Shown here: piece by piece, positions 8,678-17,632 of the stretch
How positions within the stretch are numbered: position 1 is the first letter of the stretch
Layout: each line of letters begins with the position of its first letter
The notes under the pieces: model-generated
What the model was told of the DNA's origin: nothing
Seen by the model: the letters and a program-made list of their open reading frames with translations, nothing else
The model's database searches: none
Assembly: GCA_041395205.1 (NCBI GenBank)
Contig: JAWLAZ010000001.1
Location: 868,001 to 932,000 of the forward strand
DNA length: 64,000 nt
Reading direction: 5' to 3'
Source: JAHEFU01 sp041395205
GTDB taxonomy: Bacteria; 4484-113; JAFGCY01
Program-made: the position numbers and the translations under genes

Positions 8678-8993
8678 TTCTCCACCTTACGGATTTGAAT
8701 TGAACAATAAGGAGGCAAGGTGAACGAAAGGAGCTTCTCGCTCCCCAGCATATCTGTGCAAGTCAAACCACGGAAAGCCAAAACTCACCCGCTCTCACTC
8801 TGTATGTGCCCGAATGTTAACAGAACAGGGGAAACAGTCAGCACATTTTTCCGGCTCTTAAACGCGCTTCACCCGGAGTTTACGGGAGTTCCCGTTACCG
8901 GCGGAGCGGGGCCGGACTTGTGGCGGAATGAGACCCTGTGAGATCATTGATACTGCGGTATCACCGCAAGACCCTCACAATCCGGACCAGTAG
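8678..8993. other. Divergent promoter region before the tricorn gene
   Basis: 316 nt between two divergent genes. A 6+6 palindrome TGATAC-TGCG-GTATCA at 8948-8963 could be an operator for the rightward gene. A 73-codon GTG-initiated ORF (8720-8941) has an SD-like GGAGG but no protein features, so it is not called. Confidence 0.5.
8948..8963. promoter_or_regulatory. Palindrome upstream of the tricorn protease, possible operator
   Basis: Perfect 6-bp arms TGATAC/GTATCA around TGCG, 30 nt before the start codon. Regulatory role inferred from position only. Confidence 0.35.
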
Positions 8994-11900
8994 ATGAAGA
9001 CCTGCAGAATGCTCGTGATTGCTGCACTGTACCTGTGCATTGCCGGCCCGGCCTCCGCTGAGCGCGAGGCCCGCAGCATGTCCCGCCCGGAGATCAGCCC
9101 CGACGGCCGGACCGTGTTCTTCTCGTGCTGGGGAGACATCTGGAGTGCGCCGCGTGACGGCAGCGCCCCGGCCCGGCGCCTGAGTGCCAACGTGGCCTAT
9201 GACACGGGGCCGCTGCTCTCACCGGACGGACGCACCATTGCCTTCAACTCCGACCGCTTCGGCAACTGGGACATCTTCACGATGCCGGTCGAGGGCGGAC
9301 CGCCCACGCGCCTGACCTGGGACAGCACCAGCGACTACCTCACTGACTGGAACCCCGATGGCAGCGGCCTGCTGGAGTTCGCGGTCTATGAGCAGCTCTG
9401 GGACCTGTCGATGTTCGAGGTCCCGCTGGACGGCAGCACCGCGCAGCGGGTGAGCAACGAGGACCACGACGGACATGTCTTCGGGCGCTATCTCGGCGAC
9501 ACCGGTCGCATCGTCTACTGCCGCGAACCGGGCAGCTGGTCGCGCAAGAACTACCACGGCACATACGCCTACGACATCTACATGTATGACCCGGCCAGCG
9601 GGAAGCATACGCAGCTCACCGACTATGACGGCAAGGACTGCTGGCCGCAGCCCAGCCCGGACGGCAGCCTGATCTACTTCGTGAGTGACCGCGACGGACA
9701 TGAGAACCTCTGGGTGATGAATGCCGACGGCAGCGGGCTCAGGCAGCTCACCGAGCTGCGCAAGAACGGCCCGCGCTGGCCGCGCCTGAGCGCGGATGGC
9801 GACGAGATCATCTATGAGAAGATGGGCCAGCTCTACGTAATTCCCGCTGCGGGCGGCAGCCCGGAGCGCATCAGCGTGAGCTTCGCCGACGACCCGCTGC
9901 GCGAGATGGTGGAGGAGCGCACCTTCCGCGGCGACGTGAGTGAGTACCGGCTCTCCCCGAATGGCAACTACTTCGCCCTCGTCGTCAGCGGCGACATCTA
10001 TATCCTGAAGAACCCCGACAGCTACAAGGATGAGGAGAAGCCCGACCAGGACCTCTCCCAGGCCTTCCACGTCGTGGAGACGGCGGCGCGTGAGATGAGC
10101 ATCGACTGGCTGCCCGACAGCAAGCACCTCGTCTACCTCTCGGACCGCGCTGAGCAGTTCGATGTCTACATGCTCGACCTCGAGACCCTTGAGGAGACGC
10201 AGCTGACGGACACCCCGGGTGATGAGTCCGGACCCGATGCCTCCCCCGCCGGCAACCAGGTGATGTGGTACAGCGACAAGTTCAGCCTGATGCTGCATGA
10301 CGTTGACAGCGGCAGCCAGCAGGTCGTGCACAGTGGGCGGATCTTCGGGATCACCGGCGGGCTGGGATTCGAGTGGAGCCCGGACGGCAAGTGGATCAGC
10401 TTCGTGGAAGGCTACTACGACGGAGTTGACAACGCCTTCATCATGAATCTCGAGGACCGCGAGCCGATCAACATCTCGCGCAGCCCCGAGGGCAACTCCA
10501 CCCCGCAGTGGAGCCCTGACGGCAAGTGGCTGGCCTTCGGCGAGGGTGAGGGCTATGGCGAGGTCTACATGCCCTATTACCCTGGCCTGTCCGCCGGCAG
10601 CGAGGTGATGCTGATCGAGCTCAATCCCGAGCAGGAGGAGTACGACCTCGAGCTGCTGTTCGAGGAGGACATGCCCGAGCCGGAGCCGATCGAACAGGCC
10701 GCAGGCGAGGATGGCAAGGCTGCGGACGACGACAGGCCCGCCGCTGACAGGGAAGCTGACAAGGGCGGCAAGGAGAAGAAGGAAGACAAGGACAAGGACG
10801 GCAAGGACATTCCCGAGGTGGTGATCAAGCTGGACCGCATCGATGAGCGGGCCTACCCGATCCGCCGCAACGAGGGCGGGGCGCGCTCCCCGCTGTTCGC
10901 ACCCGACGGCAGTTTCCTGATCTATTCCACCCGGCATGATGGCGAGGTGGAGTGGTGGACCTACGAATTGGAGAAGCGCGAGATCGCCCGGCTGGACAGC
11001 GGCCGCAAGGCCAGCCCGCAGTTCACGAAGGATGGCAAGCGGCTCTACTTCAGCGAGGGTGGCAACATCAGCTACATGGACCTGCGCGGCAGCAAGTCCA
11101 GCGGCGGCGGGCGTGTGGCCAGCAGCTGCACGCAGACCATTGACCAGTACGAGCGCTGGGACCAGATGCTCGTGGAGGGCTGGCGCGCGCTGAAGAACTA
11201 CTTCTACGACCCGGAGATGATGGGCGTGGACTGGGATGACGTGCTGAAGCGCTACCGCCCGCGCGTGCGCGAGATCGGCACCTACACCGAGTTCGGCACG
11301 CTCTACCGCGAGATGATTGACGAACTCGGGGCCTCGCACATGGGCTATACGGTGCGTGGCAACGAACGTGAGGCTCCGGCCGACAGCACCGCCAGCCTCG
11401 CCGTGAAGTATGACGACGGCTTCAGCGGCCCCGGCTGGCGCGTACTGGACGTGCTGACGGACGGTCCGGCGGACCGCGACGGCAGCCGGCTCTACCCCGG
11501 TGACGTGATCCTCTCCATCAATGGCGAGACGATCAGCGCCGCCAGCAACCGCGCCCGGCTGCTGAACAACCTCTCGGGCGAGCCGCTGCGGCTCGAGGTG
11601 AGAAATGGCGACGCCGCGCTGTCCGCCCTCGGTGCGGATGCCGCTGAGACGCGCACGGTGGACCTGAAGCCGATCGGCGGCGCACGCGGCCTGGCCTACC
11701 AGGACTGGGTGCGGGACAACCGCAGCACCGTGGAGGGCGAAAGCGGCGGACGGATCGCCTACCAGCACATCCGCGGCATGAACCTCTCGAGCCTCGTGCA
11801 GTTCAGGAAGGAGCTCTACGCCGACAGTTTCGACAAGGACGCGCTGATCATCGACGTGCGCTTCAACGGCGGCGGCAGTACCAGCGTGGAGATCATGGAG

Positions 11901-12305
11901 ATGCTGACCCGCCAGGCCGCCTACTGGCGCCAGCTGCCCGGCGCTGAGCGCAGGGAGGCCGCACGCCAGCTGATGTGGGAGGGTCCGATCGTGGTGCTGA
12001 TCAACCCGCACAGCTACAGCAACGCGGAGATCTTCGCGCACATCATGAAGGACCACAAAATCGCCACCGTGATCGGTGAGACCACCGGCGGCAACGTGAT
12101 CTCCACCGGCGGCTACGGCCTGGTGGATGGCAGCTTCCTGCGGATGCCGGGCTACCTCAACATGAAGTACGACGGCACGGACATGGAGGGCAACGGCTGC
12201 GTGCCGGACATCATGGTGCCGATCGACCCCGAGCAGCTTGCCAATGGGGTTGACAACCAGCTGGAGGCCGCGATCAGCTTCCTGCTGGATGAGATTGGCA
12301 ACTGA
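8994..12305 (+). CDS. Tricorn-type protease (S41 family), exported
   Basis: 1103 residues, typical tricorn length (~1070). A signal peptide (to about Ala22) is followed by two beta-propellers rich in PD40 repeats (SPDGRTVFFSCWGDIW, SPDGRTIAFNSDRFGNWDIF, SPDGKWLAFGEG). A long charged linker of Glu/Asp/Lys (about 555-615) separates them from the second propeller and core domain C1, which carries ASHMGYTV with catalytic His782. A PDZ domain (about 793-875) and the C2 catalytic fold with Ser1009 (NPHSYSNAEIFAH) follow, then GETTGG with the charge-relay acid. Tricorn degrades oligopeptides into small peptides; the signal peptide puts this copy outside the cytoplasm. The highly charged linker is not part of the archaeal protein. 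No SD is visible. Confidence 0.93.
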   Translation: MKTCRMLVIAALYLCIAGPASAEREARSMSRPEISPDGRTVFFSCWGDIWSAPRDGSAPARRLSANVAYDTGPLLSPDGRTIAFNSDRFGNWDIFTMPVEGGPPTRLTWDSTSDYLTDWNPDGSGLLEFAVYEQLWDLSMFEVPLDGSTAQRVSNEDHDGHVFGRYLGDTGRIVYCREPGSWSRKNYHGTYAYDIYMYDPASGKHTQLTDYDGKDCWPQPSPDGSLIYFVSDRDGHENLWVMNADGSGLRQLTELRKNGPRWPRLSADGDEIIYEKMGQLYVIPAAGGSPERISVSFADDPLREMVEERTFRGDVSEYRLSPNGNYFALVVSGDIYILKNPDSYKDEEKPDQDLSQAFHVVETAAREMSIDWLPDSKHLVYLSDRAEQFDVYMLDLETLEETQLTDTPGDESGPDASPAGNQVMWYSDKFSLMLHDVDSGSQQVVHSGRIFGITGGLGFEWSPDGKWISFVEGYYDGVDNAFIMNLEDREPINISRSPEGNSTPQWSPDGKWLAFGEGEGYGEVYMPYYPGLSAGSEVMLIELNPEQEEYDLELLFEEDMPEPEPIEQAAGEDGKAADDDRPAADREADKGGKEKKEDKDKDGKDIPEVVIKLDRIDERAYPIRRNEGGARSPLFAPDGSFLIYSTRHDGEVEWWTYELEKREIARLDSGRKASPQFTKDGKRLYFSEGGNISYMDLRGSKSSGGGRVASSCTQTIDQYERWDQMLVEGWRALKNYFYDPEMMGVDWDDVLKRYRPRVREIGTYTEFGTLYREMIDELGASHMGYTVRGNEREAPADSTASLAVKYDDGFSGPGWRVLDVLTDGPADRDGSRLYPGDVILSINGETISAASNRARLLNNLSGEPLRLEVRNGDAALSALGADAAETRTVDLKPIGGARGLAYQDWVRDNRSTVEGESGGRIAYQHIRGMNLSSLVQFRKELYADSFDKDALIIDVRFNGGGSTSVEIMEMLTRQAAYWRQLPGAERREAARQLMWEGPIVVLINPHSYSNAEIFAHIMKDHKIATVIGETTGGNVISTGGYGLVDGSFLRMPGYLNMKYDGTDMEGNGCVPDIMVPIDPEQLANGVDNQLEAAISFLLDEIGN

Positions 12306-12595
12306 GGAACTGGATCACTGAATCCCTAACCGGGTTTTGAGCGGCAGTTAACCCCGCTCTAATCCGCGCGCGCGCCTGAGGGGGTAAGATACAGCCAGAA
12401 AGGTTTTGTACCGGGATTCAGAAACGGGACACAACCGGGAGATGGAGTTACTGACTGACAACGGCGGACCCCGCGAACCCGCCGTCCGTGAGCGCGCCGG
12501 ATGCCTTCGACCGGCGGATGCGCCTGCATCCGCAGCACGCCCGATACGGGCCGCCCGGAAAGACGGGCCGAATCAATGTTTCTGGGAGATATGCA

Positions 12596-12967
12596 ATGAA
12601 GAAGTTCCTGACAATGGGCCTGAGCGCCCTGATCCTGTCCATGCTCTGCTGTGCCGCAGCCTCCGCGCAGGGCGGCCCCAACCAGCCCCCGCATGCGGAC
12701 CTGCAGGTGGTGATCATCATCATCAACGGCGGCAGCAGCGGCTCTGACAAGAAGAGCGTGGATGCCGGACCGAGCTACGACCTCGACGGTGAGCTCGTCA
12801 GCTTCGAGTGGGATCTCGATGGCAACGGCAGCTTCGAGACCGATACCGGAGGCGTGAGCCGCGCGCTCGTCAACTTCACTGAGCCCGGCGACTACTGGGT
12901 CGGCGTGCGCGTCACCGATGACGCCGGCGCGACCGACACCCACTATGCCTGGGTCACGCTCAACTGA
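12596..12967 (+). CDS. Small secreted PKD-domain protein
   Basis: 123 residues from ATG 12596, chosen because GGGAG lies 7 nt upstream and a clean signal peptide follows (MKKFLTMGLSALILSMLCCAAASA). The mature part is one PKD-like beta-sandwich: DAGPSYDLDGELVSFEWDLD, then FTEPGDYWVGVRVTDDAGATDTHYAWVTLN, matching the PKD pattern (S.D.DG.I..Y.WD.DG...G, YT.pG.Y.V.LTVtD..G). PKD modules are usually linkers or adhesion domains in larger proteins; here it is essentially the whole protein. A related PKD segment occurs in the 1090-residue lipoprotein at 42.8 kb. Upstream 290 nt holds a TAAGAT box near 12384 and nothing coding. Confidence 0.8.
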   Translation: MKKFLTMGLSALILSMLCCAAASAQGGPNQPPHADLQVVIIIINGGSSGSDKKSVDAGPSYDLDGELVSFEWDLDGNGSFETDTGGVSRALVNFTEPGDYWVGVRVTDDAGATDTHYAWVTLN

Positions 12968-12990
12968 CGACGGCAATACACACCTCTGCG

Positions 12991-13018
12991 GGGCCGGGCG
13001 GAACACTCCGTCCGGCCC
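12991..13018 (+). terminator. Hairpin downstream of the PKD protein
   Basis: 12-bp stem GGGCCGGGCGGA/TCCGTCCGGCCC with one G-T pair and loop ACAC. No T run follows, so it may work as a 3' stabiliser or factor-assisted terminator. Confidence 0.5.
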
Positions 13019-13105
13019 TGCGTGCCTTTGGCGCTCAGCGCGCCACGCGCTAGAATCCCTGCACTGAAACCCCCCGCATGCCTGGCATGCGCTTCGGAGA
13101 TGCAG

Positions 13106-14650
13106 ATGCGCAACCGGATATTCGCGACCCTGATCCTCGGCCTGCTGGCCGCCCTGGCCCTGATCGGCAGCAGTGCCGCCGAGGAGCTGAGGCTCGGCAT
13201 CGTCAACAGCAATGACAGCCACGGGCACATCCTGCCCTTCCGCCACAACGGCGAGGAGGGCTGGGGCGGCATGGCCCGCCGCCGCGTGGCGATCCAGACG
13301 GCCCGCGCCGACACCGACTACTACTGGATGGTGCTCGATGCCGGCGACGTGTTCCAGGGGACGCCGATGAGCAACCTGCTGACGGGTTTCCTCGACATCG
13401 AGTGCATGAACCAGATGGGCTATGACGCGATGTGCCTCGGCAACCACGAGTTCGACTTCGGCTACGACCTGATCCGCGGCCGGATGCCGGATGCCAACTT
13501 CCCGATGCTCTGCTGCAACGTGATCGACCGCGAGCGCGGAGTCCCCGTGTCCGAGCCCTACCACATCTTCCGCCGCGGCGACTACCGCATCGGCGTGATC
13601 GGGCTGACCACCGAGACCCTGCTCGGCGAGACCAACCCGCGCGTCGCCGACAGCGTGACCGTGCATGACCCGGTGCCGATCGTGCGCGCCCTGGCGCAGT
13701 ACATGCGCAGCATCGGCGTGGACATCGTGATCGCCGTGGGCCACCAGGGCTACGGCCGCGACCTGGCAATGGCGGAGGCCGTGCCCGAGCTGGACGTGAT
13801 CGTGGGCGGGCATACGCATACGAAGCTCGATGAGCCGACGCGCGTGGGCGACGTGGTGGTGACCCAGAGCTGGGAGTGGGGCAAGCAGATCGGCGTGCTG
13901 AAGCTGGACTTCGAACGTGACAGTGCGGATGAGCGTTTCCGGCTGAAGCAGTTTGACAACGAATACGTGCCGATGAGCCCGGACCTGCCGGAGGATGACG
14001 GCCTGAAGGCCTTCATCGCCGACTACGATGCACGCTTCTCGAAGGAGATGGGCCGCGTGGTCTGCACCGCGATGCAGGACTTCCCCGTGGACGAGATCCG
14101 CGTGCGCGAGAATGCGCTGGCGAACATGGTCGCTGACAGCATGCGCCTCGCCACCGAGGCCGACGTGGCCTACTTCAACGGCGGCAACTTCCGCGCCGGC
14201 CTCAGCGCGGGCGAGGTCAACTTCGGCGATCTCTACGGCGTGCTGCCCTATGACAACTTCCTGATGAAGCTGGAGCTGCCGGGCTGGAAGGTGCTGGAGC
14301 TGCTGGAGTATGCCGGGCTGCAGTATGGTGACGGCGGCTTCCCGCAGGTCAGCGGCCTGCGCCTGCGCTATGTCGACATGGTGCTGGCGGAAGCGCTGGT
14401 GCTGCGGGACGGCGAGTATGTGGCGATTGACCCAAATGCGAACTACACATTCCTGACGACGGACTTCGTTGCCATCGGCGGCGACGGCTTCCCGCTGGAT
14501 GAGGACCCCTATGGCCCGGGCTACACCGGCAAGGAGCAGCGCGCAACCTTCGCGCAGTGGGCCAGCACCGAGCGCGAACTGTCCTACGATACGGATGGCC
14601 GCGTGGTGTTCGAATGGGTCTCGATGGAGGACCCGGGCATCGCGGACTGA
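13106..14650 (+). CDS. Exported 5'-nucleotidase / UshA-like metallophosphoesterase
   Basis: 514 residues from ATG 13106, chosen for GGAG at 13095-13098 and a signal peptide MRNRIFATLILGLLAALALIGSSAA. The N-terminal calcineurin-like phosphoesterase domain has all metal motifs: NDSHGH, DAGDVFQG, LGNHEFDFG, a VGHQGYG segment and GGHTHT. The C-terminal nucleotide-specificity domain follows (YFNGGNFRAGLSAGEVNFGDLYGVLPYDN). Expected role: hydrolysis of extracellular nucleotides and UDP-sugars for phosphate and nucleoside scavenging. A TAGAAT box at about 13051 gives a ~45-nt leader. Length matches UshA-type enzymes (about 550). Downstream of the stop lies the second hairpin family (14657-14861). 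Confidence 0.92.
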   Translation: MRNRIFATLILGLLAALALIGSSAAEELRLGIVNSNDSHGHILPFRHNGEEGWGGMARRRVAIQTARADTDYYWMVLDAGDVFQGTPMSNLLTGFLDIECMNQMGYDAMCLGNHEFDFGYDLIRGRMPDANFPMLCCNVIDRERGVPVSEPYHIFRRGDYRIGVIGLTTETLLGETNPRVADSVTVHDPVPIVRALAQYMRSIGVDIVIAVGHQGYGRDLAMAEAVPELDVIVGGHTHTKLDEPTRVGDVVVTQSWEWGKQIGVLKLDFERDSADERFRLKQFDNEYVPMSPDLPEDDGLKAFIADYDARFSKEMGRVVCTAMQDFPVDEIRVRENALANMVADSMRLATEADVAYFNGGNFRAGLSAGEVNFGDLYGVLPYDNFLMKLELPGWKVLELLEYAGLQYGDGGFPQVSGLRLRYVDMVLAEALVLRDGEYVAIDPNANYTFLTTDFVAIGGDGFPLDEDPYGPGYTGKEQRATFAQWASTERELSYDTDGRVVFEWVSMEDPGIAD

Positions 14651-14656
14651 ATCCTC

Positions 14657-14861
14657 TTGCCAGCTCGCGCGAGCGCTCGCTGGTCATATTCCTTTGCCGA
14701 CTCGTGCAAGCACTCGTCGGTCTTTGCACGCGCACCGGGCTGGAAAGCAAGTTTCCAGTCCCGGTGCAGGCTTTGTGCTCTGGGCTGAAGTTGCATTGCC
14801 GCCTCACCCAGGGGCTCGGCGGTCATATTCCCTTGCCGCCTCACCCAAGGGCTCGGCGGTC
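14657..14861. repeat. Four-unit hairpin family beginning TTGCC and ending GGTC
   Basis: Units of exactly 29 nt at 14657-14685, 14694-14722, 14796-14824 and 14833-14861. Each begins TTGCC, has a CTC near base 8-10 and a CTCG near base 21-24, and ends GGTC. The outer arms change together: CCAGC/GCTGG, CCGAC/GTCGG, CCGCC/GGCGG twice. A related unit without the TTG lies at 51489-51514. Between units 2 and 3, 14732-14767 is a 36-nt palindrome with arms GCACCGGG and CCCGGTGC. Confidence 0.75.
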
Positions 14862-14935
14862 TGGCGCCACCGCTACCCTGATTCGTGCATTTACCCGGAA
14901 CGGGAAGCAGGCTGTGGCAAGCCCGCGCAGCCGGA

Positions 14936-15463
14936 TCAGTCGTCATCGTCGTCGTCGTGGCCACGCCGTTCCCCCTGCATCGCGGGGGCGGCACCCGAGC
15001 TGACGGGCAGCAGGCCATCTCCGCGGATTTCCGGATGCGAGATCTTGCCGCCGAGGTTGGCAGTCAGGGCGAACAGCGCGCAGGCCGCCAGTGAGACCAG
15101 CAGCGCCAGTCCGGTGGCCCAGCCGGGATACTGCTCGCGGCCACGACCGGCGAACAGCGCGATGATTGCCAGAATCCCGCCGGCCAGGCCTGCAACGCGG
15201 GCAATCTTCGCCATGTCCTCATGTTCGTGGATCGCCGCTTCGCTCACATGCGGCAGGTCCTCCACCATATGTTCCGCCGGCTCACCGCTTAAGTACACCG
15301 GCACGGTGAAGATGCCGACGGCCAGCAGCGTTGCCAGACCGGCGGAGAACAGCGCGCGGCTGCGGAAGCTGTAGCCGCCGCCGAGCAGCAGCAGCGCGAA
15401 CACGCTGCCGATCACCGGGATGTGGTTGAGCATCAGGTGCAGGTGGGCCTGGTTGATCTGCAT
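14936..15463 (-). CDS. Four-helix membrane protein, DUF2231-like
   Basis: 175 residues. His-rich first helix region (INQAHLHLMLNHIPVIGSVFALLLLGGGY) with three further helices (about 38-58, 88-106 and 115-135), a Glu/His-rich loop (EPAEHMVEDLPHVSEAAIHEHED), and a C-terminal tail ending in a run of seven Asp. The HLHLxLNHxPxxG start and helix layout resemble DUF2231-type membrane proteins, some of which are linked to heme or electron transport; that role is inference. SD AGGAG lies 7 nt before the ATG. Divergent from the hydroxyacyl-CoA dehydrogenase gene. Confidence 0.7.
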   Translation of the reverse strand: MQINQAHLHLMLNHIPVIGSVFALLLLGGGYSFRSRALFSAGLATLLAVGIFTVPVYLSGEPAEHMVEDLPHVSEAAIHEHEDMAKIARVAGLAGGILAIIALFAGRGREQYPGWATGLALLVSLAACALFALTANLGGKISHPEIRGDGLLPVSSGAAPAMQGERRGHDDDDDD

Positions 15464-15684
15464 GGTGCTTCTCCTCGCGGCAATGATCTGTCGCAGTTGT
15501 GATGGTAATCCAGTTCGACAGTTGCAGGTTGCCTACTGTTCGGCAATCAAGGCAAATGTAAGTGAGTCGCAGTTCCATCTCCGCGCTGGTATGCCGGCAG
15601 GAACACCGCAGGCCACGCGTCTGATAAACTCGCTGCGGCTCCGGGCGGAGCCCCAACATCCAGGAAGGATCAAGGGAAGGCATC

Positions 15685-16608
15685 ATGAGCAAGAGCGGTT
15701 TCAGGAGCGTCGGCGTGATCGGCATCGGCACGATGGGCAATGGCATCGCCCAGGTGGCGGCCCAGAGCGGTTTCGTAACGAAGGTGGTGGACATCTCCCA
15801 GGAGAACGTCGATCGCGGAATGGGGATCATTGAGAAGAACCTCGACCGGATGGTTGCCAGCTTCGAGAAGAGCGGCGGTGAGCGGGGCCTGAGCCAGGCT
15901 GACCGTGACAGTGCCTGGGGCCGGCTCAGTGCTTCCACGGACCTCGCATCGCTGCTGGACTGCGACATCATCATCGAAGCCGCCGTCGAGCGCGAGGACA
16001 TCAAGCTTTCGATCTTCGGCACGCTCAGGGAAAAGGGCTACGGCGGGATCATCGCCTCGAACACCAGCTCGATCAGCATCACCCGGCTCGCTGCCGGTGT
16101 GAGCGACCCCGCGAAGTTCATGGGCATGCACTTCATGAACCCGGTGCCTATCCAGCTCGGCGTGGAAATCATCCGCGGCCTGCTCACCGATGACGACACC
16201 TACAACAGGGTCGTCGGGCTCTGCCAGGACATGGGCAAGGTGGAGATCCCGGCGGAGGACAAGGCCGGCTTCGGCATCAACCGGATGTGGGTGCCCTTCG
16301 TGAATGAGGCGATCCGCGTGGTCGAGGAGGGCGTGATGGCCCCGGACGAGGCGGACAAGTGCACACTGTGCCTCGGGCACAAGATGGGCCCGCTGGTCAC
16401 CGCGGACTTCGTCGGGCTGGATGTGATCCTCTTCATCTGCAATGTGCTGGAGGAGGAGTTCGGCTCAGCCTACAAGGCCAGCCCGCTCCTGAAGCGCCTC
16501 GTGGAGGCTGGCCAGCTCGGCGTGAAGAGCGGCACGGGCTTCTATGTCTGGGAGGGCGGCCAGGCCACGGGCGTCAACCCGGCGGTGCAGCGCTACCGCA
16601 TCGGCTAA
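15685..16608 (+). CDS. 3-hydroxyacyl-CoA (3-hydroxybutyryl-CoA) dehydrogenase
   Basis: 307 residues, a stand-alone dehydrogenase rather than a FadB fusion. The NAD-binding Rossmann motif GIGTMGNGIAQVAAQSG is at about 12-28, EAAVERE marks the end of the NAD domain, and SNTSSISITRLA with HFMNPVP carries the catalytic Ser, His and Asn region. The C-terminal 3HCDH domain includes GFGINRMWVPFVNEAIRVVEEGV and the closing segment GVKSGTGFYVW. It oxidises (S)-3-hydroxyacyl-CoA with NAD+. SD AAGGGAAGG precedes the ATG; a GATAAACT box lies at about 15622. Together with the enoyl-CoA hydratase at 3 kb it covers two beta-oxidation steps, but the genes are not linked. Confidence 0.93.
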   Translation: MSKSGFRSVGVIGIGTMGNGIAQVAAQSGFVTKVVDISQENVDRGMGIIEKNLDRMVASFEKSGGERGLSQADRDSAWGRLSASTDLASLLDCDIIIEAAVEREDIKLSIFGTLREKGYGGIIASNTSSISITRLAAGVSDPAKFMGMHFMNPVPIQLGVEIIRGLLTDDDTYNRVVGLCQDMGKVEIPAEDKAGFGINRMWVPFVNEAIRVVEEGVMAPDEADKCTLCLGHKMGPLVTADFVGLDVILFICNVLEEEFGSAYKASPLLKRLVEAGQLGVKSGTGFYVWEGGQATGVNPAVQRYRIG

Positions 16609-16660
16609 GATCTGTATGCGCGGGAAATGAGCCCGCAGCTTCCCGGATATGGTGGGTGGC

Positions 16661-17044
16661 ATGCATACGGTACTGTTGCGGCTTCTGACAATGATTGGCC
16701 TGCTTTGCCTGCTGCAGGCCTGTGAGAAAGGTATAGACGGCGAAGGCGTGGTAGGCGTCTGGGAGCCTGTGAAACGCGATTTCTCCGGAAACTGGGTGTT
16801 CGCGGAGGATGGGTCATTCAGCGACAGCGATATCCAGGGCAGCTGGGAGCAGGTGTCAGATGACAAGCTGCTGGTGAATCTCAGGATTGACGGGACGGAC
16901 TTCGTCTTCGAGTTCCGTTTCGTGGAGACCGGACGGCAGCTCAACCTGACGATGACCAAGATCAATGACAACCGCGAACTGGTGGGACCCGCCGCAGCCG
17001 CAGGCGGAATGCCCCATGTGATCAGCTTCATTCGCGTCGGCTGA
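16661..17044 (+). CDS. Small lipoprotein, function unknown
   Basis: 127 residues. Signal MHTVLLRLLTMIGLLCLLQAC with lipobox LQAC, then a compact domain with alternating hydrophobic residues (GVWEPVKRDFSGNWVFAEDGSFSDSD...LLVNLRIDGTDFVFEFRFVETGRQLNLTM), the look of a small lipocalin-like beta-barrel of the kind that reads 'G.W.....F..dGtf'. ATG 16661 is preferred over ATG 16649 because TATGGT at 16648-16653 lies 7 nt upstream, as for other leaderless genes here. No relation to its neighbours is evident. Confidence 0.65.
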   Translation: MHTVLLRLLTMIGLLCLLQACEKGIDGEGVVGVWEPVKRDFSGNWVFAEDGSFSDSDIQGSWEQVSDDKLLVNLRIDGTDFVFEFRFVETGRQLNLTMTKINDNRELVGPAAAAGGMPHVISFIRVG

Positions 17045-17102
17045 ACCGGCGGGAGCTTCCTTCACCGCTGTGCAATCCGGACAGCGCGCAGCGGTATTGC
17101 CC

Positions 17103-17108
17103 TATAAT
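17103..17108 (+). promoter_or_regulatory. -10 box for leaderless cytochrome gene
   Basis: Perfect TATAAT, 7 nt before ATG 17116. No SD between them. Confidence 0.65.
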
Positions 17109-17115
17109 TGCCCGC

Positions 17116-17589
17116 ATGAGAGCGCATATCAACCTGATCAGCCTGAGCGCACTGCTGGCCGCAGGCGTCCTGTTCCTCACTGCCTGCCCGAGCGGCGATG
17201 ATGCCGGCGACAACCAGCAGGCCGCTGCCCCCGCCGCTGACCCGGCGGTGAGTTCCGGCAGCAGCCACAGCCTGCCGCCCGCCGGTGGTGACAATCCCTG
17301 CGGGGATGCTCCCGCTGCGGTGGAGGATGCCAGCGCGATCTACAAGACCGCCAACTGCACGATGTGCCATGGCGATGACTTCGCCGGCGGACCGCTGGCT
17401 CCGGGCCTCAGCAACATCGCCGCCGAATGGGACAAGGCGGAGCTGACGAAGTACATCAAGGACCCCTCCAAGTATGAGGACAGCGGCAAGCGCCTCAGCC
17501 ACGATCCGAAGTACACGATCGAAATGCCGCCCTTCGCAATGAGTGATGACGACCTCAACAAGCTCGTGGACTGGCTGCTCACCAGGTAG
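17116..17589 (+). CDS. Lipid-anchored mono-heme c-type cytochrome
   Basis: 157 residues. Lipobox FLTAC (Cys24) anchors the protein, followed by an Ala/Pro/Ser-rich linker to about residue 65. The heme site CTMCH is at about 83-87 (IYKTANCTMCHGDDFAGG) and the distal Met is in MPPFAMSDDDLNKLVDWLL near the C-terminus, the class-I cytochrome c layout with its terminal helix. Expected role: periplasmic electron carrier. The extra Cys in NPCGDAP upstream of the heme site has no obvious role. Leaderless start behind TATAAT. The lytic transglycosylase gene follows 43 nt later. Confidence 0.9.
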   Translation: MRAHINLISLSALLAAGVLFLTACPSGDDAGDNQQAAAPAADPAVSSGSSHSLPPAGGDNPCGDAPAAVEDASAIYKTANCTMCHGDDFAGGPLAPGLSNIAAEWDKAELTKYIKDPSKYEDSGKRLSHDPKYTIEMPPFAMSDDDLNKLVDWLLTR

Positions 17590-17632
17590 CCGGCTCAACC
17601 CCGGCCCTGCCAGCGCCGATAAGCCTCTAATC

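Noticed and set aside
8720..8941. 73-codon GTG-started ORF with an SD-like GGAGG
   Set aside because: No protein-like pattern, codon use unlike the host genes, and located in a divergent promoter region.
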